From an uncultured Mobiluncus sp. (GTDB taxonomy: Bacteria; Actinomycetota; Actinomycetes; Actinomycetales; Actinomycetaceae): 64,000 nt of DNA. The notes below the pieces were generated by a model. The model made no database searches, had not been told where the DNA came from, and saw only the letters and a list, made by a program, of their open reading frames with translations. Both the position numbers and the translations under genes were made by a program. Within the stretch, counting starts at the first letter, position 1; each line of letters begins with the position of its first letter. Shown one piece after another: positions 54,243 through 62,285 of the stretch. The stretch is from NCBI RefSeq assembly GCF_947087965.1, contig NZ_CAMUES010000001.1:372001-436000 (forward strand). The letters are read 5' to 3'.

Positions 54243-55631
54243 TTAGAAGCTGATGACGCCAAACGTTTTCAGTACGCTGGTGATAAAGATGGCCACCAGC
54301 AGGATGGGAGCGATGTATTTAATCATCACGCTCCACAGCCGCGAGTGCTTGAAGTCTCCGGAGACACTCACCTCGTCGATGAGGACTTCAGGTTTGCGTA
54401 TCCATCCAAAGAACAGGCACATCAGCAATCCGCCCAGAGGCATCATCACCGAGCTGGTCAGGAAGTCCAGGAAGTCCAGTATGGTTGAACCGGCCCCGAG
54501 AGGCTGGATGAAGGACAGGGAGCTGTAGCCCAGGGTTACGATGATTCCCGTGGCGCTCAGCACGATAACGGTGACTAACAGCGCTTTGCGCCGTTTCCAT
54601 TCCAAGGTGTCTTGCAGAATGGACACGCAAGCCTCGACCAGGGAAATCATGCTGGTCAGGGCCGCGAACATGACCAGCAGGAAAAACACGAAACCGATGG
54701 CAGTAGCGATGCCACCAAACTTTTCAAACACCTTGGGGATGACCAAGAACATCAGGGATGGCCCCGAATTCTTGGCCACCTCGTCAGCGGAACCCAGGGT
54801 CGCAAACGTAGCGGGAATAATCATCAGCCCTGCTAGCAGGCTAATCCCCAGCGTCGTGGCGGTCGTTTGGAAAGCCGAGGACGTAATAGAGACGTCCTTT
54901 TTCATGTAAGACCCGTAAGTGACCATCGTCGCCGCGGCCAGCGACAGGCCAAAGAACGTCTGGCCCAGGGCGGCGATGAGCAGCTCTAGTGAAAACTTGG
55001 AAAAATCGGGGACCACGAAGTATTTCAGGCCCTCCAGAGCGCCGGGCTGGGTCAAAGTAAAGATGCCAATCAACAGCGAAACCAGAATCAGAGCCGGCAT
55101 CATAATCAGGTTGGCCCGTTCCACCCCGCCGTTGACTCCCAGTGCCACGATGATGAATGTAATCGCTCCGAACAGCAGCATGAACGCCACGGATTGTGGA
55201 CCGTCAGAAATGAACGCCCCGAAGTTTTCGCCCCCGTCAGCCAGCTCTTTTGTCATTCCGGCCGCGTAGGCGAACATATAGTGGGTCACCCAACCGCCAA
55301 CCACCCCGTAAAACGAGGCGATGACGAAAGGAACCGCGGCGATAAACACGCCGATGAACCGGTACTTTTTGCCGAAAGACGTGAACGCTACGATGATTGA
55401 TTCACCCGTTTTCCGCCCTAGTGAAATTTCCAAAATTAGCAGCGAAACGCCCAGGGTCAGCATAAAGATGAAGAACACGAAGATAAACGTGCCCCCGCCG
55501 TAGTGCGCCGCCAGATAAGGGAAACGCCAGATAGTGCCCAGTCCTACTGCTGAACCGGCTGCCGCGAGGACGAAACCTAGTTTTCCTGACCACGAGGCTC
55601 TCTGCTCAGGGACCACACTGACATCAACCAA
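54243..55631 (-). CDS. Sodium-dependent transporter, neurotransmitter:sodium symporter family
   Basis: 462-residue LeuT-fold transporter with about 11-12 helices. The first helix has the unwound sodium site motif GSAVGLGTIWRFPYLAA. Other conserved segments are FIFVFFIFMLTLGVSLL and ALGQTFFGLSLAAATMVTYGSY (in parts). The start is TTG 55631, six nt after AAGGAAG; the frame runs open to 55916, but that stretch is the divergent promoter region and low in hydrophobic residues. Substrate probably an amino acid. Confidence 0.9.
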   Translation of the reverse strand: MVDVSVVPEQRASWSGKLGFVLAAAGSAVGLGTIWRFPYLAAHYGGGTFIFVFFIFMLTLGVSLLILEISLGRKTGESIIVAFTSFGKKYRFIGVFIAAVPFVIASFYGVVGGWVTHYMFAYAAGMTKELADGGENFGAFISDGPQSVAFMLLFGAITFIIVALGVNGGVERANLIMMPALILVSLLIGIFTLTQPGALEGLKYFVVPDFSKFSLELLIAALGQTFFGLSLAAATMVTYGSYMKKDVSITSSAFQTTATTLGISLLAGLMIIPATFATLGSADEVAKNSGPSLMFLVIPKVFEKFGGIATAIGFVFFLLVMFAALTSMISLVEACVSILQDTLEWKRRKALLVTVIVLSATGIIVTLGYSSLSFIQPLGAGSTILDFLDFLTSSVMMPLGGLLMCLFFGWIRKPEVLIDEVSVSGDFKHSRLWSVMIKYIAPILLVAIFITSVLKTFGVISF

Positions 55632-55854
55632 AATAATCTTCCTTTTTTGTTCTCTCGGTTTTCGGCGGGGACAGCCGGAGGTATTTCGGTTATTGAAACT
55701 CACCGCAGGTTCTCTCCGTAAAAATCTTACATTCCAAAACCGGAAAGACCGTATTTCGGGTTTGTCCGGGGTGTGGTCGGGGTGCGCTCGAAGTACGGTC
55801 AGGGGCGCATCAGCCCGGTAATCAGGGTGGTGTGTCATGTATTGATACGCCAAC

Positions 55855-55883
55855 TTGCAGGGGATATGCCCGATTTGTAGGAT
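55855..55883 (+). promoter_or_regulatory. Promoter of ddh
   Basis: TTGCAG (55855-55860), 17-bp spacer, TAGGAT (55878-55883, TANNNT type). It lies 36 bp before ATG 55920. The remaining 220 bp toward the symporter gene contain no gene that I can support. Confidence 0.6.
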
Positions 55884-55919
55884 AATCGAAAAATTGTTAT
55901 CTGAAAGTAAGGTCAATCA

Positions 55920-56891
55920 ATGCAGCGCGTAGCAATCAACGGTTATGGCAATTTGGGACGCGGCGTCGAAAAAGCTCTGGGGCTCGCTCCGGATTTAGAG
56001 CTGGCGGTGGTGTTTACCCGCCGTGATCCCCAGTCGGTGAAAACTCTTGGTGCTCCGGTGGCCAGCGTGGAGGATATGCCCGATTACACCGATGACATGG
56101 ATGTTTGCATTAACTGCGGCGGCTCTGCCACGGATTTGATGGAACAGGGGGTCGCGACCAGCCGGTGGTTTCACACCGTGGATTCTTTTGACACCCACGC
56201 GCGCATTCCTGAATATTTTTCCCGCATTGATGCGGCGGCTCAGGTCGCGGGACATTGCGCCATCATCAGCTGCGGCTGGGATCCGGGGCTGTTTTCGATG
56301 TTGCGTGTGCTGGGGGATGCCGTTTTACCCTCAGGGCGCACCACTACCTTTTGGGGACGCGGGGTGTCACAAGGGCACTCCGATGCGATTCGCCGCCTGG
56401 ATGGGGTAGTGGATGCCCGCCAGTACACCGTTCCGGTTCCCGATACCGTGGCGGCGGTGCAGGCGGGGCATGCCGGGGATCTTAGCGCTCGCCAGATGCA
56501 TACCCGCGAGTGTTTCGTGGTGGCCGAGCCGGGAGCGGATACCGCCCGGATTGAAGCGGAAATCAAAGCCATGCCCAACTATTTTGCCGACTATGACACC
56601 ACAGTGACTTTTATTACTGCCGCGGAGATGGCGCAGCACCATAGCGGGATGCCCCACGCCGGCCGGGTCATTCGCACCGGCTACACTTCGCCGGAGGTCC
56701 GGCAATCCTTGACGTTTAGCCTGGAACTTGATTCCAACCCCGAGTTCACCGGCTCCGTGCTGGTCGCAGTGGCTCGGGCGTGCGCCCGGAAAGCCGCCCG
56801 AGGCGAAACTGGAGCGTTCACCATGCTGGATATCACCCTCAGCGATCTGTCTCCCCGTAATCCGGGGGAACTGCGCCGCGAAATGCTGTAG
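55920..56891 (+). CDS. ddh: Meso-diaminopimelate D-dehydrogenase
   Basis: 323-residue NADPH-dependent enzyme converting tetrahydrodipicolinate to meso-DAP in one step. N-terminal Rossmann motif INGYGNLGRGVE, then VFTRRDP, the DSFDTHARIPEYF substrate segment, ISCGWDPGLFSMLRVLGDAVLP (in parts), and GRGVSQGHSDAIRRLDGV. Length is typical. It bypasses the DapD/DapE or DapL routes to lysine and peptidoglycan. The 4-nt AAGG site is 7 nt before the ATG. Confidence 0.95.
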   Translation: MQRVAINGYGNLGRGVEKALGLAPDLELAVVFTRRDPQSVKTLGAPVASVEDMPDYTDDMDVCINCGGSATDLMEQGVATSRWFHTVDSFDTHARIPEYFSRIDAAAQVAGHCAIISCGWDPGLFSMLRVLGDAVLPSGRTTTFWGRGVSQGHSDAIRRLDGVVDARQYTVPVPDTVAAVQAGHAGDLSARQMHTRECFVVAEPGADTARIEAEIKAMPNYFADYDTTVTFITAAEMAQHHSGMPHAGRVIRTGYTSPEVRQSLTFSLELDSNPEFTGSVLVAVARACARKAARGETGAFTMLDITLSDLSPRNPGELRREML

Positions 56892-57027
56892 GGGAAGTGT
56901 GCGGCGCCGACCCGCCCTTGTGCAGTGTGGTCGAGATAAAAAACGTGGTGCTTTTGTGACCGTTGTGAAACAAGTGAATCCAAAGGGGAAAACGCCGCGA
57001 AAAATTCGAGAATTGTTTGCTAACTCG

Positions 57028-57056
57028 CTGACAAATGCGCTAAATTTGCGTAGTCT
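57028..57056 (+). promoter_or_regulatory. Promoter of the HU gene
   Basis: CTGACA (57028-57033), 17-bp spacer, TAGTCT (57051-57056). Transcription would start near 57063. Confidence 0.7.
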
Positions 57057-57065
57057 CTAATGGAG

Positions 57066-57085
57066 GATTTCACCTAAGTGAAATC
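57066..57085 (+). promoter_or_regulatory. 5' hairpin in the hup leader
   Basis: Perfect 8-bp stem GATTTCAC-CTAA-GTGAAATC at the very start of the predicted mRNA, 24 nt before the ATG. Such 5' hairpins commonly protect abundant mRNAs from decay; that role is inferred. Confidence 0.5.
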
Positions 57086-57109
57086 GACGATCTATCCGAA
57101 AGGAATCAC

Positions 57110-57394
57110 ATGTCTGTGAATCGTACTGAACTTGTTGCTGAGATTGCTAAGAAGGCTGGCCTGTCCAAGACCGAAGCTGACGGTGCGCTGTCCGCCTTCC
57201 AGGAAATCCTGATTGACTCCCTTAAGAAGGGCGAAACTGTCAAGGTGACTGGTTTGATGAACGTGGAGCGCGTTTCTCGTGCTGCCCGCACCGGCCGCAA
57301 CCCCCGCACCGGCGAAGAAATCAAGATTCCCGCTGGCTACGGTGTTAAGATTTCTGCTGGCTCCACCCTTAAGAAGGCTGTATCCAACAAGTAA
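57110..57394 (+). CDS. hup: HU-family DNA-binding protein
   Basis: 94-residue nucleoid protein: MSVNRTELVAEIAKKAGLSK, the arm GRNPRTGEEIKIPA and the HU fold throughout. It lacks the long Lys/Ala tail of mycobacterial HupB. ATG 57110 follows AAAGGAA. It has its own promoter and terminator, so it is monocistronic and probably highly expressed. Confidence 0.97.
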   Translation: MSVNRTELVAEIAKKAGLSKTEADGALSAFQEILIDSLKKGETVKVTGLMNVERVSRAARTGRNPRTGEEIKIPAGYGVKISAGSTLKKAVSNK

Positions 57395-57411
57395 TCGACT
57401 AATCTCGTACA

Positions 57412-57447
57412 AAAGCGGCCGCCCCAGTGGCGGCCGGCTTTGTTTTT
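57412..57447 (+). terminator. Intrinsic terminator of hup
   Basis: 12-bp stem AAAGCGGCCGCC / GGCGGCC(g)GCTTT with one bulged G, loop CCAGT, then GTTTTT. Confidence 0.85.
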
Positions 57448-57482
57448 ATGCGGGTTTTCTGTTGGGCGGTGGTTTGAAATCC

Positions 57483-57535
57483 GCGATTAAATCGGGGTTG
57501 GTGGCTATATAGACCAGCAACCCCGATTTAATCGC
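57483..57535. repeat. Dispersed palindromic intergenic repeat, copy 2
   Basis: Two 22-nt arms (57483-57504 and 57514-57535) pair at 21 of 22 positions around the 9-nt centre CTATATAGA. The inner part matches copy 1 (42748-42794) at 43 of 47 positions. It lies between the hup terminator and the DUF3039 gene. Confidence 0.8.
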
Positions 57536-57581
57536 CAATTTGCAACGCCCGAGGTTGAGCTTCGCGGCTTGCCAGGGCGGC

Positions 57582-57587
57582 TACAAT
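57582..57587 (+). promoter_or_regulatory. -10 box of a leaderless transcript (DUF3039 gene)
   Basis: TACAAT followed by 6 nt (GGTCGT) and ATG 57594. No Shine-Dalgarno upstream of the ATG. Confidence 0.55.
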
Positions 57588-57593
57588 GGTCGT

Positions 57594-57902
57594 ATGAGCG
57601 AAACAACTGCGGGCCAACCCCTGACTCAAGGCGGCACGGCGGTGCTGGAACGCACCGAAACCGAGCTGAAACGCAACCCTGGTGACAATGAACGTTACGC
57701 CCACTACGTGCGCAAAGACCGGATTACTGCCTCGGCGGTGACCGGTCAAGCCGTCATCGCCCTGTGCGGAAAAGTCTGGGTGCCGATGCGTGACCCCAAA
57801 AATTTCCCGATTTGTCCGGCGTGCAAAGAAATCATGAAATCCATGAACGGAGACCACAACGGTCAACCCGGCTGGCCTTTCTTTGGCGGCTCTGACAGTT
57901 AA
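57594..57902 (+). CDS. DUF3039 family protein
   Basis: 102-residue cytosolic protein widespread in actinobacteria. It has a conserved core ERYAHYVRKDRITASAVTGQAVIALCGKVWVPMRDPKNFPICPACKEIM (quoted in parts); the three cysteines (Cys in ALCGK and CPAC) look like a metal site. No function is known. ATG 57594 is chosen because a -10 box sits 6 nt upstream. Its TAA shares the TTAA tetranucleotide with the pncB stop: the two genes converge with a 4-bp overlap. Confidence 0.85.
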   Translation: MSETTAGQPLTQGGTAVLERTETELKRNPGDNERYAHYVRKDRITASAVTGQAVIALCGKVWVPMRDPKNFPICPACKEIMKSMNGDHNGQPGWPFFGGSDS

Positions 57903-59236
57903 AGTTCCACGTATTCCGTGGGGATAGCCACTTCGCCCTCGCTCAGGCGCCATGCCTGATAAGGCAGCTCATTACGGGCCTCGATATGGCGCTGTTGGGC
58001 GCGCTGCAGGGCATCGGGCCCCATCCAAGATTTGTCGATAGCCCCGCCGACCACAAAGTCCTGTTGCAGCGGGCGGGCATCGCGGCTCGCCAAGTATTCC
58101 ACGGCGGCCTCCCGGTTCGGGGCCGTCACCAGCAGCTCGGTAGTGGCGGTGTGATCCTCGATGGCACGTCCTGCCCACTTCAGTCCACCCCGAGTCGATT
58201 TCTCAGCCGACTGTTTTGCCACAGATTCCAGATTTCCGTTTGCGTCCTCGCGGGCGACCAGCTTGTAAACCAGGGCGGCGGTGGGGATTCCCGAACCGGT
58301 CACCAGTTTGGTGCCCACTCCGTAGGAGTCTACCGGAGCCGCTCCCAAACCGGCGATAGCGTATTCGTCCAGGTCGTTGGTGACCGTAATCTTGGTGGAA
58401 GTCGCTCCCAAATCATCGAGCTGTTGGCGGACTTTAAATGCCCCCGCCACCAGGTCGCCCGAATCCAAACGAACTGCGCCCAGCTCCCCGCCGGCGGCTC
58501 TAGCAATCCGCACCGCTTTCTCGACTGCTGCGGTCACGTTGTACGTGTCTACCAGCAGTGTGGTGTCCGGACCCATCGATTCAATCTGAGCGGTGAAGGC
58601 GGCTTCTTCATCCTCGAACAGCAGGGTAAAGGCGTGGGCAGCGGTGCCGATAGCGCGAATCCCGTATCGTTTTCCGGCCTCCAAGTCAGAGGTGCCTTGA
58701 AAACCGCCAATTTGGGCGGCGCGGGCGGCGGAAACGGCTGCCCGCTCATGCACCCGGCGCGCGCCCATATCCAGGCAGGGCCGACCGTGCGCGGCGATGG
58801 TCATCCGGGAAGCCGCCGATGCTACCGCGCAGTCGAAGTTGAGAATCGACAGCAGGTAGGTTTCCAACAGGCAGGCTTCGGCAAAAGTCCCGCGTACCGT
58901 CAAAATTGGCGAGTTCACCATGAATACTTCGCCTTCGGGATAGCCGAAAATGTCGCCGGAGAACTCGTAATTTTCCAGGAACTTAATCGTTGTCGGTCCG
59001 ACTATTTTGTTATCAGACAGGTACTTCAGTTGGGAGTCATCGAAACGAAACCGCTTGAGTCCCTCCAAAATCCTCGCTACTCCGGCCATCACCAGGAAAC
59101 GCCGGGAGGAGGGAAAACGCCGGGTAAAAATCTCGAACACGCATTGGCGCTGCCCCATCCCGTGTTCCAAAGCGGAGTCAACCATGGTCAGCTCATACAT
59201 ATCGGTTAGCAGAGAAGTCGTTTCGCGCGTATTCAT
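57899..59236 (-). CDS. pncB: Nicotinate phosphoribosyltransferase
   Basis: 445-residue enzyme that makes nicotinate mononucleotide from nicotinate, PRPP and ATP for NAD salvage. Motifs: LLTDMYELTMVDSAL, DMGARRVHERAA (active-site region), GTAAHAF with the catalytic His, DTYNV, RLDSGDL. ATG 59236 is preceded at 7 nt by TATAGT and no Shine-Dalgarno, suggesting a leaderless mRNA. It is divergent from the small membrane-protein and clpS genes, which agrees with the usual actinobacterial clpS-pncB pairing. Confidence 0.95.
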   Translation of the reverse strand: MNTRETTSLLTDMYELTMVDSALEHGMGQRQCVFEIFTRRFPSSRRFLVMAGVARILEGLKRFRFDDSQLKYLSDNKIVGPTTIKFLENYEFSGDIFGYPEGEVFMVNSPILTVRGTFAEACLLETYLLSILNFDCAVASAASRMTIAAHGRPCLDMGARRVHERAAVSAARAAQIGGFQGTSDLEAGKRYGIRAIGTAAHAFTLLFEDEEAAFTAQIESMGPDTTLLVDTYNVTAAVEKAVRIARAAGGELGAVRLDSGDLVAGAFKVRQQLDDLGATSTKITVTNDLDEYAIAGLGAAPVDSYGVGTKLVTGSGIPTAALVYKLVAREDANGNLESVAKQSAEKSTRGGLKWAGRAIEDHTATTELLVTAPNREAAVEYLASRDARPLQQDFVVGGAIDKSWMGPDALQRAQQRHIEARNELPYQAWRLSEGEVAIPTEYVEL

Positions 59237-59243
59237 AGGTATA

Positions 59244-59249
59244 ACTATA
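59244..59249 (-). promoter_or_regulatory. -10 box of the leaderless pncB transcript
   Basis: On the minus strand TATAGT is followed by 7 nt and ATG 59236. No clear -35. Confidence 0.5.
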
Positions 59250-59374
59250 GTCGCGCCCGCCGGGTTTTCCGTTTTCGCCCAGAAGCTCCCTGGCCCTCAG
59301 CGCCTTTGATGTGCCGCGAGGGTGTTAGGTCCAACCAGATTCTGTTAATCCCGGCCAGCGGTGGCGAGAGCCGG

Positions 59375-59380
59375 TAGCAT
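59375..59380 (+). promoter_or_regulatory. -10 box before the 49-residue membrane-protein gene
   Basis: TAGCAT, 6 nt (AAAGTT), then ATG 59387: the leaderless pattern seen at several genes in this window. Confidence 0.5.
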
Positions 59381-59386
59381 AAAGTT

Positions 59387-59536
59387 ATGAGCAAGGACGA
59401 TGCTGCTTCTCGAAAAAACGTAGTTCCCCGAGTGTCAAACTCGCATAAGTTCGGTAGCGGCCGGGTGACCAGGGTCGTTGTCGCCCTCCTGGTGTTGCTG
59501 CTCCTGGCCGGTTTGGTAGGTCTGCTGGTGCTCTAG
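59387..59536 (+). CDS. Small single-helix membrane protein (49 aa)
   Basis: Short gene on the plus strand between pncB and clpS. The product starts MSKDDAASRKNVVPRV, is basic for 30 residues and ends in a hydrophobic helix VVVALLVLLLLAGLVGLLVL that runs to the last residue. That is a tail-anchored layout. Support: a TAGCAT box 6 nt before the ATG, a full frame ending in TAG, and sense direction with clpS. I do not recognise a family. It could be a regulator of a membrane protein or protease. Confidence 0.55.
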   Translation: MSKDDAASRKNVVPRVSNSHKFGSGRVTRVVVALLVLLLLAGLVGLLVL

Positions 59537-59596
59537 GATAGCCCCGGCGTTTTTGCTTCGGGGCGCGGTAATCCTGCGCGCCTGGGAGAAAACCTT

Positions 59597-59602
59597 TAAC
59601 CT
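59597..59602 (+). promoter_or_regulatory. -10 box of the leaderless clpS transcript
   Basis: TAACCT, 6 nt (TAAAAC), then GTG 59609. No Shine-Dalgarno. Confidence 0.55.
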
Positions 59603-59608
59603 TAAAAC

Positions 59609-59911
59609 GTGAGTATTGTCGAACCCGGTACCGAATACGCTCCGTCCTCGGTCGCCCAGCTGGACCGGGTGCTTCCCGGTCAGTGGAACACGGTGGTGTG
59701 GAATGATGCCGTGAACCTGATGAGCTATGTGACGTGGGTGTTTAAAACCTATTTCGGGTACTCGCACGAGCGCGCTGAGCGGCTGATGAAGGAAGTTCAC
59801 TTTAACGGTCGGGCGGTAGTCAGTGCCGGAACCCGTGAACAAATGGAGGCCGATGTGTTGGCCATGAGCGAATACGGTCTTTGGGCGACGCTCGAACAGG
59901 AAGCCGATTGA
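59609..59911 (+). CDS. clpS: ATP-dependent Clp protease adaptor ClpS
   Basis: 100-residue adaptor that delivers N-degron proteins to ClpAP/ClpCP. Core: WNTVVWNDAVNLMSYVTWVFKTYFGYS, where NDAVN is the usual NDD(x) pocket region, then ERLMKEVHFNGRAVVSAGTREQMEADV (in parts). GTG 59609 is preferred because a -10 box stands 6 nt before it. It is followed 15 bp later by DUF2017, the usual actinobacterial pair. Confidence 0.93.
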   Translation: MSIVEPGTEYAPSSVAQLDRVLPGQWNTVVWNDAVNLMSYVTWVFKTYFGYSHERAERLMKEVHFNGRAVVSAGTREQMEADVLAMSEYGLWATLEQEAD

Positions 59912-59926
59912 GGGGAGTCGGACACG

Positions 59927-60745
59927 ATGCGTGCATTTGCAGCGCTGAACGTGCCTTCAGAAGGGTGGTTCAGCAGGGTTGAACCGCATGAGGCGGCCTT
60001 GCTAGCGGGGATTTTCGAGGAACTGGCTGACGCGATGGAGGCCGAAGAAAAGCGCGACGTCCTGGACATGATGGGGGTGGACCTGGATCCGAGCTCCCCG
60101 AAAGAGCACACTCTCATGTTTGAGAAGCTCCTGGGCGTGGACACGGTATCTTCTATCTCGTCCCGTCCTGAAATGCACAGCGCGAGCGAGGACTCGGAGA
60201 CGGAACCTGAACAGCCCCGCGAACACACTTCTGAACCCGCCGCTCCCCAGCGAGGAAACACTGGCTTTGAACCGAACTCACGGGGCATGACCGATGACCA
60301 AACCTTGGCGGCGCTGGACTTTGACCCCCTGGGTCCGCGTCCGTGCCCGGCAAACCCCTACATTGCGGCAATCTTGCGCCCGATGAGCCAAGATCCGGAG
60401 GAAGCGGCGGAACTGCGCGCCTTGACCACCCCGGACTTGGCGGCGAAAAAGGCTGCCTCCATGCGAGTGGTCGCCGATAGTCTGCGGTGGGCCGCCAACG
60501 GCGATGGTGCGGTGGTGGTGAAACCGGAGACGTTGAAAGTGTGGGTTACCGCCATTAACGATGCGCGACTGGCTCTGGGGTGGTCCTTGGATATCGATAA
60601 CGACACTAGGGCCGAAGAAGTCGAGCTGATGGCTGAATCTGACTCGGAGGCAGGGGTTTACACGGCTTACGAAATCACCATAGCCAGCATCTATAATGCT
60701 TTGTCATGGTGGCTGGAAACGTTGATGCATGCCGTTGACGGTTGA
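59927..60745 (+). CDS. DUF2017 family protein
   Basis: 272-residue protein encoded right after clpS, as in many actinobacteria. The N-terminal part (LNVPSEGWFSRVEPHEAALLAGIFEEL) and the C-terminal helical part (VWVTAINDARLALGWSL, YNALSWWLETLMHAVDG) look conserved; about 60 residues in the middle are acidic and low complexity. No function is known, but its place suggests a link with ClpS-dependent proteolysis. ATG 59927 has GGGAG upstream. It is 18 bp before murI. Confidence 0.82.
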   Translation: MRAFAALNVPSEGWFSRVEPHEAALLAGIFEELADAMEAEEKRDVLDMMGVDLDPSSPKEHTLMFEKLLGVDTVSSISSRPEMHSASEDSETEPEQPREHTSEPAAPQRGNTGFEPNSRGMTDDQTLAALDFDPLGPRPCPANPYIAAILRPMSQDPEEAAELRALTTPDLAAKKAASMRVVADSLRWAANGDGAVVVKPETLKVWVTAINDARLALGWSLDIDNDTRAEEVELMAESDSEAGVYTAYEITIASIYNALSWWLETLMHAVDG

Positions 60746-60763
60746 AACACAAAGGATTTGATA

Positions 60764-61573
60764 GTGAATAACGCACCCATTGGGATTTTTGATTCCGGGC
60801 TGGGCGGGCTGACCGTGGCTCGTTCTATCATCGACCAGTTACCCGGAGAATCTGTGATTTATATCGGGGATACCGCCAACAGTCCCTACGGCACTAAACC
60901 CGTGGAACGAGTCAAAGAATTATCCCTGAACGTCATGGACAAACTCGTGGAACGTGGGGTGAAAATGCTGGTTATCGCCTGTAATACGGCTTCGGCTACG
61001 GCGGTATTTGCGGCGCGTTCAAAGTATGATGCCCTGGGGATTCCCGTCCTGGAGGTCATTTCACCCGCCGTGCATCGCGCCGTGTCCGCTACCCGGAACG
61101 GACATATCGGGGTCATCGCCACCCACACCACTATTGAAACCGAAACCTATCAACGCGCCCTGCACGCCTATCAGCAAGTGCAGGTCAGCGCGAAAGCCTG
61201 CCCGGCATTCGTGGACTTCGTGGAACGCGGCATTACCTCGGGTCCGGAATTGCTAGCGGTAGCGCGAGAATACTTGGAACCAATCCGCGATGCCGGGGTG
61301 GACACCCTGGTGTTGGGCTGCACCCATTATCCGCTGCTTTCCGGTGTCATCAGCTACGTTATGGGACCGGAGGTGACTCTGGTTTCTTCTGCCGAGGAAA
61401 CCGCCCATGATGTCTATCGTCAGCTGTTGGACAAAGACTGGTTGAATACTGAGGATTGCGCAGGTACACCAAACCCCCGCTACCAGTTCTTGGCAACGGG
61501 GGACACACAAACCTTCACGCGGCTGGCTCGCAGATTCTTGGGACCAGAGGTCACCGCGGTCGAACGCGTGTGA
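60764..61573 (+). CDS. murI: Glutamate racemase
   Basis: 269-residue enzyme that makes D-glutamate for peptidoglycan. [17 protein letters not shown] begins the protein; the two catalytic cysteines are in [11 protein letters not shown] and [10 protein letters not shown], and the DTANSPYG substrate motif is present. GTG 60764 is selected over TTG 60758 because AAAGGA stands 7 nt before it. Cotranscribed with clpS and DUF2017 by spacing. Confidence 0.96.
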   Translation: MNNAPIGIFDSGLGGLTVARSIIDQLPGESVIYIGDTANSPYGTKPVERVKELSLNVMDKLVERGVKMLVIACNTASATAVFAARSKYDALGIPVLEVISPAVHRAVSATRNGHIGVIATHTTIETETYQRALHAYQQVQVSAKACPAFVDFVERGITSGPELLAVAREYLEPIRDAGVDTLVLGCTHYPLLSGVISYVMGPEVTLVSSAEETAHDVYRQLLDKDWLNTEDCAGTPNPRYQFLATGDTQTFTRLARRFLGPEVTAVERV

Positions 61574-61591
61574 GAATCAGATTACCGACCC

Positions 61592-61756
61592 TTAGGCGTA
61601 AACGTCGAGACTGCCTTGTGGATTCATTACCTTTAGCGCAGCGGCTGCCGTAGCAGCTTTCGTCGCGGTGGCTGTCTGAGCGGCGACCGCGGTCACCATC
61701 AGGGCTTTCATCGTTTCTGCGTCCATAATCGGCGCAGCACCAGAAATCGGGTTCAT
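61592..61756 (-). CDS. Small Ala-rich protein (54 aa), possibly YjfB-like
   Basis: Minus-strand gene with AAAGGA 7 nt before ATG 61756. The product MNPISGAAPIMDAETMKALM continues as an Ala/Thr-rich amphipathic helix and ends GSLDVYA. Size, a helical middle and a terminal LDV-like ending recall the YjfB family (short proteins linked to motility), but similarity was not computed. It lies 34 bp after another small gene with a related C-terminal end (NLDVML). Confidence 0.5.
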   Translation of the reverse strand: MNPISGAAPIMDAETMKALMVTAVAAQTATATKAATAAAALKVMNPQGSLDVYA

Positions 61757-61790
61757 GGCTCCATCCTTTCCTTAGTACGTTGGAGAGCCG

Positions 61791-62060
61791 TCACAGCATG
61801 ACATCGAGGTTTGAATTCGATGACTTGTAGGTGTGGGGCAGATCCGCGTGGGTCGGTTGCGAGGCGCCAACGACGGGCTTGAACTCAGCAACATTGCCGT
61901 TCAACGCACCGTGAGTACCAGTAGCCGCAGCCTCGGTTTTCGAGGTGTTCGAGATGGGTTCTGGCTTGTCTGCTTTCGCGCTCGGCTCCGGGGCAGGGCG
62001 CGTAAAAGCCTGATTCGTCAATGCGGGGTTCAGAGCCCCGACTACATCAGTTGAAAGCAT
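61791..62060 (-). CDS. Small Pro/Ala/Thr-rich hypothetical protein (89 aa)
   Basis: Minus-strand gene with a strong AGGAGG 5 nt before ATG 62060, so it is probably real. The product begins MLSTDVVGALNPAL, has a disordered middle rich in Ala, Pro, Thr and Lys, and ends SNSNLDVML. No signal peptide, membrane helix or known domain. The preceding 225 bp toward rdgB have no further gene. Its end resembles the end of the next small gene. Confidence 0.6.
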   Translation of the reverse strand: MLSTDVVGALNPALTNQAFTRPAPEPSAKADKPEPISNTSKTEAAATGTHGALNGNVAEFKPVVGASQPTHADLPHTYKSSNSNLDVML

Positions 62061-62285
62061 TTTTTCCTCCTGAAACTCTGGCGAAGTTAAACAACTCCGC
62101 GAGGGCAATCCTTTGCTCTCACTGACTATTGTGCCATTTCGCCCCGCGAAAGGCTAGACTTCGGGGGAAAATTAAAGAAAAATTCCCCATCCCTTCAGGC
62201 GATTTTCAGACTTTGTCAGGACAATGGAGGTGATTGTGTTTTTTGTGTTCCGCAGCGTAGTGCTTTCCCTGACCTCGCAGTGCAA

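Noticed and set aside
54243..55916. Long N-terminal extension of the symporter gene to 55916
   Set aside because: The first 95 codons lie in the divergent promoter region and are unlike the family; TTG 55631 has a well-spaced ribosome-binding site.
57986..59209. Forward frame of about 400 codons opposite pncB
   Set aside because: Antisense to a clear pncB gene; composition typical of a shadow frame.
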